Source: Candidatus Moranbacteria bacterium RIFCSPHIGHO2_02_FULL_40_12b (GTDB taxonomy: Bacteria > Patescibacteriota > Minisyncoccia > Moranbacterales > 2-12-FULL-40-10). From it: 9,666 bases of DNA. Positions 1 to 5,333 of this stretch are shown one piece after another; positions within the stretch are counted from its first letter, which is position 1, and each line of letters opens with the position of its first letter. Location: assembly GCA_001784725.1 (NCBI GenBank), contig MFRX01000007.1, positions 1 through 9,666 of the forward strand. The letters run 5' to 3'. A program made the translations under genes and the position numbers. The notes under the pieces were generated by a model that was not told the DNA's origin, searched no databases, and worked only from the letters and a program-made list of their open reading frames with translations.

Positions 1-1
1 G

Positions 2-295
2 GATCGGTGCGTAACATACAGATTTTCCAGCAATAAATTAAAAGTGAGATCTGACTCTCCCTCAACCCCCGGGGATAAATCAACCTGCGTATGGAATTCG
101 GCAAACGATGATCTGATTACGAATTTCGTAAGCGCGGTTAATTTTTCCATTGTTCAATCCGCGCCTGACGTTGCGGTCGGCAAAGCGACAATTTCCATGC
201 AAGTTTGTCCGGCGAGCGGCTGTCCCGCCGGCAGCGACAAGGCGATAATCCAAACCAGCGTGTCATTGCGGGATTATACGGAAACGGGACTGTAA
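2..295 (+). CDS. Pilin-like protein, C-terminal part (partial)
   Basis: The frame is open from the first bases of the window to the TAA at 293-295, so this is the 3' end of a gene that starts upstream; the GTG at 44 is inside it and is not taken as the start. The visible 97 residues are beta-rich and Ser/Thr/Val-rich with two pairs of cysteines, and they end in a TSVSLRDY stretch. That ending is like the C-termini of minor pilin or pseudopilin (PilW-like) proteins in Patescibacteria, where a QTTVSLR-like strand closes the globular domain. The diagnostic N-terminal prepilin helix is outside the window, so the call rests on the C-terminal pattern and on the next gene, which does have a prepilin-like N-terminus. 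Likely exported and part of a type IV pilus-like fibre. The two genes probably form one transcript, with 121 bp between them holding a palindrome pair. Confidence 0.5.
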   Translation, partial: DRCVTYRFSSNKLKVRSDSPSTPGDKSTCVWNSANDDLITNFVSAVNFSIVQSAPDVAVGKATISMQVCPASGCPAGSDKAIIQTSVSLRDYTETGL

Positions 296-323
296 AAAGA
301 AGCAAGAAGTAAGCGATTTTCGG

Positions 324-365
324 CAAGGTTCAACCTTGAGGAGGAACGGGAAAAGGTTGAACCTT
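324..365. repeat. Pair of AAGGTTSAACCTT palindromes in opposite orientation
   Basis: Two copies of a short palindrome lie 14 bases apart: a C-centred copy at 324-338 with 7-bp arms (CAAGGTT/AACCTTG) and a G-centred copy at 353-365 with 6-bp arms. Because one is the reverse complement of the other, the pair can also fold as one long hairpin with a 13-bp stem. This is the geometry of REPIN elements, which are paired REP sequences mobilised by RAYT transposases. The core AGGTTSAACCT is shared with the copies around the transposase at 1892-2566. The spacer contains GAGGAGG, which looks like a ribosome binding site, but no start codon follows at a usable distance. Confidence 0.8.
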
Positions 366-416
366 GAAAATAAATTATGAAAGGAATCAAGGCAGTAAGC
401 ATTAATCTTAAATAAT

Positions 417-1883
417 ATGGTAAAAATAAAAAATGGAAAAAAAGTTGACGGTTCCGTCCTGGTTTTCACGCTCATCATTCTCATCATCACCCTGGTCGTC
501 GCGCTGGGAGTGGCGCAGGTGACAGTGACGGAAAGAAGAAGTTCGGGCGCGACAGGACAGTCAACTAAGGCCTTCCAGATAGCCGACTCGGGAACGGAGA
601 TAGCGTTAAAAGAAATTCTCAAAAATAACAAAACAAAACCTTCTGAACTTGTAACGGCTCTTGGGGCCGCATGCAACGGTACTGAAATAACTTGGGGCAG
701 TTATAAAATAATAGCGAAAGATACCGGCGGTACTCCTATTGTCTGTACCGACAATTCAACGAATATAGACAAAATCAAATCCATCGGAACCTATTCCAAC
801 ACCTCCCGCGCGGTGGAGGTGAAGGTGTGCGGAATGGACATTTGGAACCTTAACAATACTTTTACCTGCGCCAATTTTATCGGCGATTCAACCACTTATA
901 ACGGAAAACTATATTACGGTACTGGCCAAAATGGCCAAGGGAATAACGGTTGCGTAAAACTTTACAGCTATGACGGAAGTTCATGGACTGAAATTTATGA
1001 TTTTTTCGCTAATAATGGATCGGATATGGTTTATGCCCTTTATGATGGATTCGCTGATCTTAACGGCTATCTTTGGATAGGAGTAGGAGGACGCGACTTT
1101 GGAAACGGTGGAATTTTCAGATATAAAGGCGGCACAGTGGAGAATGTTTTTGATTTTAACAGTTTTTTTGGATCAGGAACTAGCGGAAAATATCAGGAAA
1201 TTTATAGCATAATATACTTTAAAGGATATTTTTACGCCGCTGCCGGAGGCACGAATAACGCCAGAATTTTCAGATCCTCAACAGGAGATATTGATACTTG
1301 GACGCAGGTATACAGCATTCCTAACGCTTACCAAGCCAGAGAATTGTGGATTTCAAGCGTTGGCAGCAAGCTTTATTTTACTTCCGGACAAGATAATACT
1401 GAAAATTCCAGTGTCTATGAAGCCAGAATTTTCAGCACTGCCGATGGTATTAGCTGGACAAATGAATGGGACAGCGATTACCGATATGTATATGACAAAG
1501 TATTTTATAAAGGAAAACTGTATCTTAGTTCGCATACTACCACATCCGGTCCTTTCGAGCGGCGGGGAACGGTCTATCAATGCACTGAAGGAGCGACATT
1601 GACCTGCACTGATTTGCGAACAATAATATCTACTATGCAAGAGGGCGCCTACGGAGGCATGGCTGTTTATGATAATATATTATACATAGGCGCGGGCGAA
1701 TTATTTAATGTCTCAGGACCAACGGGCGAAGGCGGCATTATTTTCAGCTATGACGGCGTGACATCTTGGAATAAAGAATATGATCTGCCAAATGATGCAA
1801 GAATATGGGACATAAAATTGTTTAATAATAAATTGTATGAATCTGGTGAGATAAACAGCACTTATTATGCCCCGTCATGTTAA
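417..1883 (+). CDS. Prepilin-type protein with beta-propeller-like C-terminal region
   Basis: 488 aa. Residues 1-12 are basic and end in KKVDG, followed by a hydrophobic helix (about 13-36, SVLVFTLIILIITLVVALG) and TERRSS. This is the layout of a type IV prepilin or PilX-like N-terminus, with Ser instead of Phe after the likely cleavage Gly12. Residues 45-140 form a small pilin-like region with an ADSGTEIAL segment typical of PilX-like proteins. From about 155 to the end, a repeat of about 45-55 residues recurs: a strand ending in xGKLYxxxG, then GxIFxYxGxxW and YDF. I count first halves near residues 160, 213, 267, 315, 363, 417 and 468 and six second halves, so six blades plus an incomplete seventh. 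Inferred role: a surface or pilus-tip adhesion or recognition module. No Shine-Dalgarno is seen before the ATG, which suggests co-expression with the gene upstream. Confidence 0.6.
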   Translation: MVKIKNGKKVDGSVLVFTLIILIITLVVALGVAQVTVTERRSSGATGQSTKAFQIADSGTEIALKEILKNNKTKPSELVTALGAACNGTEITWGSYKIIAKDTGGTPIVCTDNSTNIDKIKSIGTYSNTSRAVEVKVCGMDIWNLNNTFTCANFIGDSTTYNGKLYYGTGQNGQGNNGCVKLYSYDGSSWTEIYDFFANNGSDMVYALYDGFADLNGYLWIGVGGRDFGNGGIFRYKGGTVENVFDFNSFFGSGTSGKYQEIYSIIYFKGYFYAAAGGTNNARIFRSSTGDIDTWTQVYSIPNAYQARELWISSVGSKLYFTSGQDNTENSSVYEARIFSTADGISWTNEWDSDYRYVYDKVFYKGKLYLSSHTTTSGPFERRGTVYQCTEGATLTCTDLRTIISTMQEGAYGGMAVYDNILYIGAGELFNVSGPTGEGGIIFSYDGVTSWNKEYDLPNDARIWDIKLFNNKLYESGEINSTYYAPSC

Positions 1884-1890
1884 TATTACC

Positions 1891-1915
1891 TCTATCGAGG
1901 TTCAACCTCGATAGA
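1891..1915. repeat. CGAGGTTSAACCTCG palindrome forming the transposase C-terminus
   Basis: A perfect palindrome with 12-bp arms around a single central base lies between two convergent genes. On the minus strand it is read TCT ATC GAG GTT GAA CCT CGA TAG, so it supplies the last seven residues (SIEVEPR) and the stop codon of the transposase. It starts 7 bp after the stop of the plus-strand propeller gene. It has no T-tract on either side, so a terminator role is possible but not shown. Confidence 0.9.
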
Positions 1916-2566
1916 AAAGTCCTTGTTGGTTTTTAATAATCTTTCTATCTCTTCTTTATATCCTCCTTCTCCTCCGAAAAATTTTAGATATAAGTCCCTG
2001 GAAGTCAGGGAAGGGAAGTTTTTTTTGCCGATATAGTCCGGATAACTGCTCCATTGATAATTTTCCAAAAACTCCATCTTTTCACGCATTCCTATCGAGG
2101 TTGAACCTCGATAGGAAAGTAATTCCAGGGGATTCAGATGAATATATGAGGGTATATGGATATATTGCGCTTCTCTGCCGATTAAAACGGCCTTAAATCT
2201 TCCCTGAAACAAGCCGCCCACCCTATCGTATTTTTTATTAAAATACATGGAATATCCGGTTCCCAGCTTCTGCATAAATTTTGGAATCCCATTTTCCTGT
2301 TTCTGTTTCAGGAGAAAATGAAAATGATTCGGCATCAGCACAAAAACTAAAATCTCCACCAGCGGCTCTTTATATCGAGGTTGAACCTCGATATAACTTT
2401 TACTTAGATAATATAAGGTATTTTCTGTCGGATTTTTGTCATTAAATTCCTGCATGCCGTAAATAAACCTGAAATAATCCTTATTATTAAGGAATATTTT
2501 TCTTTTCTCAACTCCTCTGTTATAGATGTGATAAATTTCGTCTTCTACGAATTGCGGCCTATTCAT
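1892..2566 (-). CDS. REP-associated tyrosine (Y1, HUH) transposase, RAYT-like
   Basis: 224 aa. The core matches the Y1_Tnp family: an N-terminal YHIYNRGVEKRKIF segment, the HUH metal-binding motif in MPNHFHFLL (His81, His83), and the GTGYSMYFNKKYDRVGGLFQGRFKAVLI region, where Tyr105 or Tyr108 is the likely nucleophile, then HLNP and WSSYPDYIG. Such enzymes cut single-stranded hairpin DNA and are linked to dispersal of REP palindromes. Two palindromes of the local family lie inside the gene and are translated (residues 57-66, containing IEVQPR, and 151-159, containing RGSTS), both in loops between conserved blocks; a third forms the C-terminus. All catalytic motifs are intact, so the protein is probably active. 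The ATG at 2566 is directly preceded by a promoter, so the mRNA may be leaderless. The gene is divergent from ligA. Confidence 0.88.
   Translation of the reverse strand: MNRPQFVEDEIYHIYNRGVEKRKIFLNNKDYFRFIYGMQEFNDKNPTENTLYYLSKSYIEVQPRYKEPLVEILVFVLMPNHFHFLLKQKQENGIPKFMQKLGTGYSMYFNKKYDRVGGLFQGRFKAVLIGREAQYIHIPSYIHLNPLELLSYRGSTSIGMREKMEFLENYQWSSYPDYIGKKNFPSLTSRDLYLKFFGGEGGYKEEIERLLKTNKDFSIEVEPR
2091..2115. repeat. CGAGGTTSAACCTCG palindrome inside the transposase gene
   Basis: Perfect palindrome with 12-bp arms; the outermost pair is C-G where other copies have T-A. On the minus strand it is read TAT CGA GGT TCA ACC TCG ATA, giving YRGSTSI (residues 152-158). This frame differs from that of the copy at 2370-2396. 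Confidence 0.9.
2370..2396. repeat. CGAGGTTSAACCTCG palindrome inside the transposase gene
   Basis: Perfect palindrome with 13-bp arms around one central base. The outer arm is TTATAT against ATATAA, different from its neighbours but still fully paired. On the minus strand it is read ATC GAG GTT CAA CCT CGA TAT, giving IEVQPRY (residues 59-65), just before the strand that carries the HUH motif. Confidence 0.9.
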
Positions 2567-2572
2567 AATTTG

Positions 2573-2601
2573 AGTATAGCATGATTTCTATCGAGGTTCA
2601 A
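2573..2601 (-). promoter_or_regulatory. Promoter of the transposase, -35 inside a palindrome
   Basis: On the minus strand, TTGAAC (2601-2596), a 17-bp spacer and TATACT (2578-2573) with an upstream TGC (extended -10) fit a sigma-70 type promoter. The usual start distance places the first transcribed base at about the A of the ATG at 2566. The -35 hexamer is part of the 2585-2613 palindrome. Confidence 0.6.
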
Positions 2602-2613
2602 CCTCGATAGAAA
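2585..2613. repeat. Longest CGAGGTTSAACCTCG palindrome, between divergent genes
   Basis: Perfect palindrome with 14-bp arms around C2599, in the 84-bp gap between the divergent transposase and ligA genes. It is followed directly by a half copy (CCTCGAT, 2614-2620), perhaps the trace of an earlier insertion or deletion. It overlaps the -35 region of the transposase promoter. Confidence 0.9.
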
Positions 2614-2635
2614 CCTCGATTTTTGGCGGTTGGAC

Positions 2636-2644
2636 TGATATAAT
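2636..2644 (+). promoter_or_regulatory. Extended -10 promoter of ligA
   Basis: TGATATAAT is a perfect TGn extended -10 followed by TATAAT at 2639-2644. There is no good -35 at 16-18 bp upstream. The -10 begins 12 bp before the ligA ATG, so transcription should begin at or within a base or two of the start codon, and there is no Shine-Dalgarno. This suggests a leaderless mRNA. Confidence 0.6.
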
Positions 2645-2650
2645 TAAAAA

Positions 2651-4876
2651 ATGGAGAAAAACGAGGCAAAAATAAGGGTTAAGAAACTGCGCGCTGAAAT
2701 AGACAGACGCCGATATCTTTATCATGTCCAGGACCGGCCGGAAATAACCGATGAGGTTTATGATTCGCTGATGCGGGAGCTCAAGGAACTGGAATGGCGG
2801 TATCCGGAATTCAAAACACCCGATTCGCCATCGCAAAGGATTGGCGGAGAACCATTGGAAAAATTTGAAAAGGTCCGACACTCGCACCGCCAGTGGTCGC
2901 TGGATGATGCTTTTAGTTTTGAGGAACTTAAAGAATGGGAAGAAAGGAATCTGCGTATTTTATCTAAAACCCCTCACCCGGCGCTTCGCGCCACCCTCTC
3001 CCCAAAAGGGGCGAGGGGGGATAATGAAGTAATGAATTATTGCTGCGAATTGAAAATTGACGGGCTAAAATTGATTTTGACTTACGAGAATGGATTGTTT
3101 GTCCGAGCGGCGACGCGGGGCGACGGAGTTATCGGCGAAAACGTCACGGAGCAAGTCAAGACAATCCAAAGCATTCCACTGCGACTCAACAAAAATATCA
3201 GTATCACCGTGGTAGGAGAAGGGTGGATGAAAAAAAATGACCTGGAGAAAATTAACAAAGCGCGCGCAAAAAAAGGCGAGCCGCCTTTTGCCAATTCCCG
3301 GAACGCCGCCGCGGGTTCTATCCGCCAGTTGGATCCAAAAATAACGGCCAGCCGCAAACTCAATAGTTATATATATGATATTGATGAAATTTCCCCTCAC
3401 CCCACCCTCTCCCCGAAAGGGGCGAGGGGGAATAAGGAAGGTTTTCCCCGAACCCAAATTGAAGAATTAAAACTTCTGGAAGAACTGGGATTCAAAGTTA
3501 ATAAGAATTACAGACACTGCGAAAATCTGAAAGAAGCGGATGATTATTTTAAATCGTGGGAGCATAAAAGAAACGCCCAGCAGTACGGGATTGACGGCAT
3601 AGTGATAAAAATCAATTCCAAAAAAATCCAGGACGCGCTGGGATATACCGGAAAATCGCCGCGCTGGGCGATCGCCTACAAATTCATTCCGGAGAAAGTG
3701 ACAACCGTAATTGAGGATATCAAAGTGCAGGTGGGGCGCACGGGGGCGCTCACTCCGGTTGCTCATCTCCGGCCGGTCCAGGTCGCCGGCTCTGTTGTTT
3801 CGCGGGCGACGCTGCACAACGAAGATGAAATAAAACGGCTGGACGCGCGGATCGGCGACACGGTGGTAATCCACAAAGCCGGCGACGTCATTCCAGAAGT
3901 GGTGGAAGTGGTGAAAAACTTGAGGAGCGGGAAAGAAAAAAAATTCCATATGCCGAAAAAATGCCCGATTTGCGGAGGAAAGGTAAGACGGGAAGTCGTG
4001 AAGCCCCTCACCCGTCCCGCCCCTCGCGAGGAGCGGGACACCCTCTCCCCGAAAGGGGCGAGGGGGAATAAGGAAGAAAAATCTTTGTCAGCCGCTCATT
4101 ATTGCCTCAATAAAAAATGCTTCGCGATAGAAAGGGAAAACATCATCCACTTTGTTTCCAAAAAGGGCTTTAATATTGAAGGAATGGGCGAGAAAATCGT
4201 TGAGCATCTGATGAATGAAGGATTAATTTCCGACGCGGCGGATATTTTCGAACTGGAAAAAGGGGACCTGGAGCCGCTGGAAAGATTTGCCGAAAAATCG
4301 GCGGATAATTTGATTCAGTCGATAGAAAAAAGCAAGAAAATAGATTTTCCGAAATTTTTATACGCTCTGGGCATCAGGCACGTGGGGGAGGAAACGACCG
4401 TATTAATCGCACGAAATTTGGAAAGGGTAATTGGGGAAATCGGGGAGATAAAGAAAATTGGGAACATAATTAAATTTTTTCCGAAAGTAAAAATTGATGG
4501 CTGGCTGAAGATTAAAGGAATTGGGGATAAATCGGCGGAGAGTTTGGTTAATTGGTTTGACGATAGCGCGAATATTAAATTGCTGGAGAAAATGGAGAAA
4601 TTAGGAGTGGAAATTATAATGAGTGACCTCTCGACTTCGCTCGAGGCAGGCAAATTAGCAGGCAAAACTTTAGTTTTAACCGGCGAGCTTAAGTCCTTTA
4701 CAAGGGACGAGGCGAAAGATATGATTAGGAAAGCCGGAGGCAACATGTCCTCAACGGTCAGCAAAAAAACGGATTATGTGGTGGCGGGAAAAAATCCTGG
4801 TTCTAAATATAATAAGGCGAAGGAATTAGGAGTAAAAATAATCAATGAGAAAGAGTTTGAAAAAATAATGGAATAA
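2651..4876 (+). CDS. ligA: NAD-dependent DNA ligase LigA with in-frame repeat insertions
   Basis: 741 aa; seals nicks in DNA during replication and repair using NAD+. Domains in order: Ia (about 5-80, YHVQDRPEITDEVYD), adenylation domain with catalytic Lys135 in KIDG, TRGDG (155-159), DGIVIK (315-320) and RWAIAYKF (338-345); OB fold (about 350-430, GRTGALTPVA, ATLHNED); zinc finger Cys438, Cys441, Cys485, Cys490; helix-hairpin-helix region (about 500-640); BRCT (669-741). Relative to E. coli LigA (671 aa, Lys115, zinc Cys408/411/426/432) the catalytic Lys is shifted by 20, the first zinc Cys by 30, and the two zinc Cys pairs are 29 residues further apart. These shifts match three repeat insertions at residues about 107-125, 248-262 and 451-475. 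KIDGLK has Lys where KxDGLA is usual. All catalytic motifs are intact. First gene of a ligA-gatC-gatA run. Confidence 0.97.
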   Translation: MEKNEAKIRVKKLRAEIDRRRYLYHVQDRPEITDEVYDSLMRELKELEWRYPEFKTPDSPSQRIGGEPLEKFEKVRHSHRQWSLDDAFSFEELKEWEERNLRILSKTPHPALRATLSPKGARGDNEVMNYCCELKIDGLKLILTYENGLFVRAATRGDGVIGENVTEQVKTIQSIPLRLNKNISITVVGEGWMKKNDLEKINKARAKKGEPPFANSRNAAAGSIRQLDPKITASRKLNSYIYDIDEISPHPTLSPKGARGNKEGFPRTQIEELKLLEELGFKVNKNYRHCENLKEADDYFKSWEHKRNAQQYGIDGIVIKINSKKIQDALGYTGKSPRWAIAYKFIPEKVTTVIEDIKVQVGRTGALTPVAHLRPVQVAGSVVSRATLHNEDEIKRLDARIGDTVVIHKAGDVIPEVVEVVKNLRSGKEKKFHMPKKCPICGGKVRREVVKPLTRPAPREERDTLSPKGARGNKEEKSLSAAHYCLNKKCFAIERENIIHFVSKKGFNIEGMGEKIVEHLMNEGLISDAADIFELEKGDLEPLERFAEKSADNLIQSIEKSKKIDFPKFLYALGIRHVGEETTVLIARNLERVIGEIGEIKKIGNIIKFFPKVKIDGWLKIKGIGDKSAESLVNWFDDSANIKLLEKMEKLGVEIIMSDLSTSLEAGKLAGKTLVLTGELKSFTRDEAKDMIRKAGGNMSSTVSKKTDYVVAGKNPGSKYNKAKELGVKIINEKEFEKIME
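2970..3019. repeat. ligA repeat copy 1 (GC-rich modular hairpin)
   Basis: CCCTCACCC, then a 12-bp module GGCGCTTCGCGC, then CACCCTCTCCCC, AAAA and GGGGCGAGGGG. The 12-bp module forms its own hairpin (GGCGC/GCGCC, 2980-2992). The right half folds CCCTC/GAGGG and CCCC/GGGG around AAAA. It is translated as TPHPALRATLSPKGARG (residues 107-123), upstream of the catalytic KIDG. Confidence 0.9.
3394..3430. repeat. ligA repeat copy 2 (simplest form)
   Basis: This is the repeat without an inner module: CCTCACCC is joined directly to CACCCTCTCCCC, GAAA and GGGGCGAGGGGG. The right half folds into a 9-bp stem (3405-3428, one mismatch) closed by a GNRA-type GAAA loop. It is translated as PHPTLSPKGARG (249-260), in the linker after the YIYDIDE strand of the adenylation domain. 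Confidence 0.9.
4003..4070. repeat. ligA repeat copy 3 with nested hairpin, inside the zinc finger
   Basis: The same outer repeat carries a 25-bp inner module (4014-4038), which with C4039 forms a hairpin with a 7-bp GTCCCGC/GCGGGAC stem. The right half again reads LSPKGARG. The left half is read in another frame (PLTRPAPRE), because 25 bp is not a multiple of three; the whole insertion remains in frame. It lies in the loop between the two cysteine pairs of the LigA zinc finger (residues about 451-475). Confidence 0.9.
4431..4463 (+). repeat. GGGGAAAT purine-rich motif in ligA
   Basis: TTGGGGAAATCGGGGAGATA followed by a similar purine-rich stretch is read as IGEIGEIKKIG (594-604), in the helix-hairpin-helix region. 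The same motif occurs twice in gatA. Confidence 0.6.
4627..4666 (+). repeat. Small CTCGA hairpin plus 9-bp direct repeat in ligA
   Basis: CTCGA and TCGAG (4630-4634, 4641-4645) pair around CTTCGC. Next to it GCAGGCAAA occurs twice (4646-4654, 4658-4666). It is read as LSTSLEAGKLAGK in the variable linker just before the BRCT domain, and may be a fourth, short insertion. Confidence 0.5.
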
Positions 4877-4957
4877 TCTTTACTAATTACGAATCAATTA
4901 CGAATATACTAATTTGAATTCGTATATTAGTACAAAAATTAGTAATTAGTAAAGAAA
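4874..4957. repeat. Inverted-repeat spacer element, copy 1 (ligA-gatC)
   Basis: The element fills the spacer between ligA and gatC. Its 14-bp arms (TCTTTACTAATTAC at 4877-4890 and its exact reverse complement at 4942-4955) enclose an inner stem, TACTAAT/ATTAGTA (4907-4913, 4926-4932). It starts at the ligA stop codon itself and ends 3 bp before the gatC ATG. The RNA would fold into a long AU-rich hairpin; there is no T-tract of a terminator. The right arm ends in AAAGA, the only weakly purine-rich stretch before gatC. Confidence 0.88.
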
Positions 4958-4960
4958 TAT

Positions 4961-5242
4961 ATGCTATCTAAAGACGAAGTAAAACATATCGCCGCTCTCG
5001 CCCGCGTCGGGATAAGCGATAAAGAAACCGAAAAATACCAAAAAGACATTTCGGCGGTTTTAGATTATTTTGAAAAACTCAAAGAAGTTGGCACTGAAGC
5101 AGTCAAACCTATTGGCCATATCACCGGAAGGGAAAATTCCACGCGGGAAGATAAGGCGGAAGATTTTGAGAATAAAAAAGATGTCGTTAAATTGTTTCCG
5201 GAAAGCAAAGATAACTATTGCAAAGTCAAGAGCGTGCTGTAA
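4961..5242 (+). CDS. gatC: Asp/Glu-tRNA amidotransferase subunit C
   Basis: 93 aa, the usual length for GatC (about 95). It stabilises GatA in the GatCAB complex, which converts Glu-tRNA(Gln) and Asp-tRNA(Asn) to Gln- and Asn-tRNA. Family features: the N-terminal VKHIAALARVGISDKETEKYQKDISAVLDYFEKLKEV helix pair, the central VKPIGHITG stretch, and the C-terminal LFPESKDNYCKVKSVL, matching the usual FP-x-Y-x-VKxVL ending. Only the weak AAAGA of the preceding repeat lies upstream as a possible ribosome binding site. It lies between ligA and gatA, with an inverted-repeat spacer on each side. Confidence 0.96.
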   Translation: MLSKDEVKHIAALARVGISDKETEKYQKDISAVLDYFEKLKEVGTEAVKPIGHITGRENSTREDKAEDFENKKDVVKLFPESKDNYCKVKSVL

Positions 5243-5327
5243 TCTTTACTAATTACGAATCTATTACGAATATACTAATTTTTTTGAATTCGTATATTGG
5301 TACATAATTAGTAATTCGTAAAGAATA
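5240..5327. repeat. Inverted-repeat spacer element, copy 2 (gatC-gatA)
   Basis: Near-identical to the copy at 4874-4957, same orientation, and likewise beginning at the stop codon of the gene before it (TAATCTTTAC in both). Arms are 5243-5256 and 5311-5324 with one mismatch in 14. It differs mainly by a longer T-run and a few substitutions. It ends 6 bp before the gatA start. Confidence 0.88.
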
Positions 5328-5333
5328 AGTTTT

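Noticed and set aside
1891..2613. The evenly similar palindromes as a CRISPR array
   Set aside because: Spacing is irregular (about 200, 280 and 215 bp), the segments between are one coding gene, and no cas genes are present.
3065..3457. Minus-strand and other-frame open frames of 60-160 codons over ligA, gatA and the propeller gene
   Set aside because: They lie opposite or out of frame within genes with complete conserved motifs, and show no motifs of their own.
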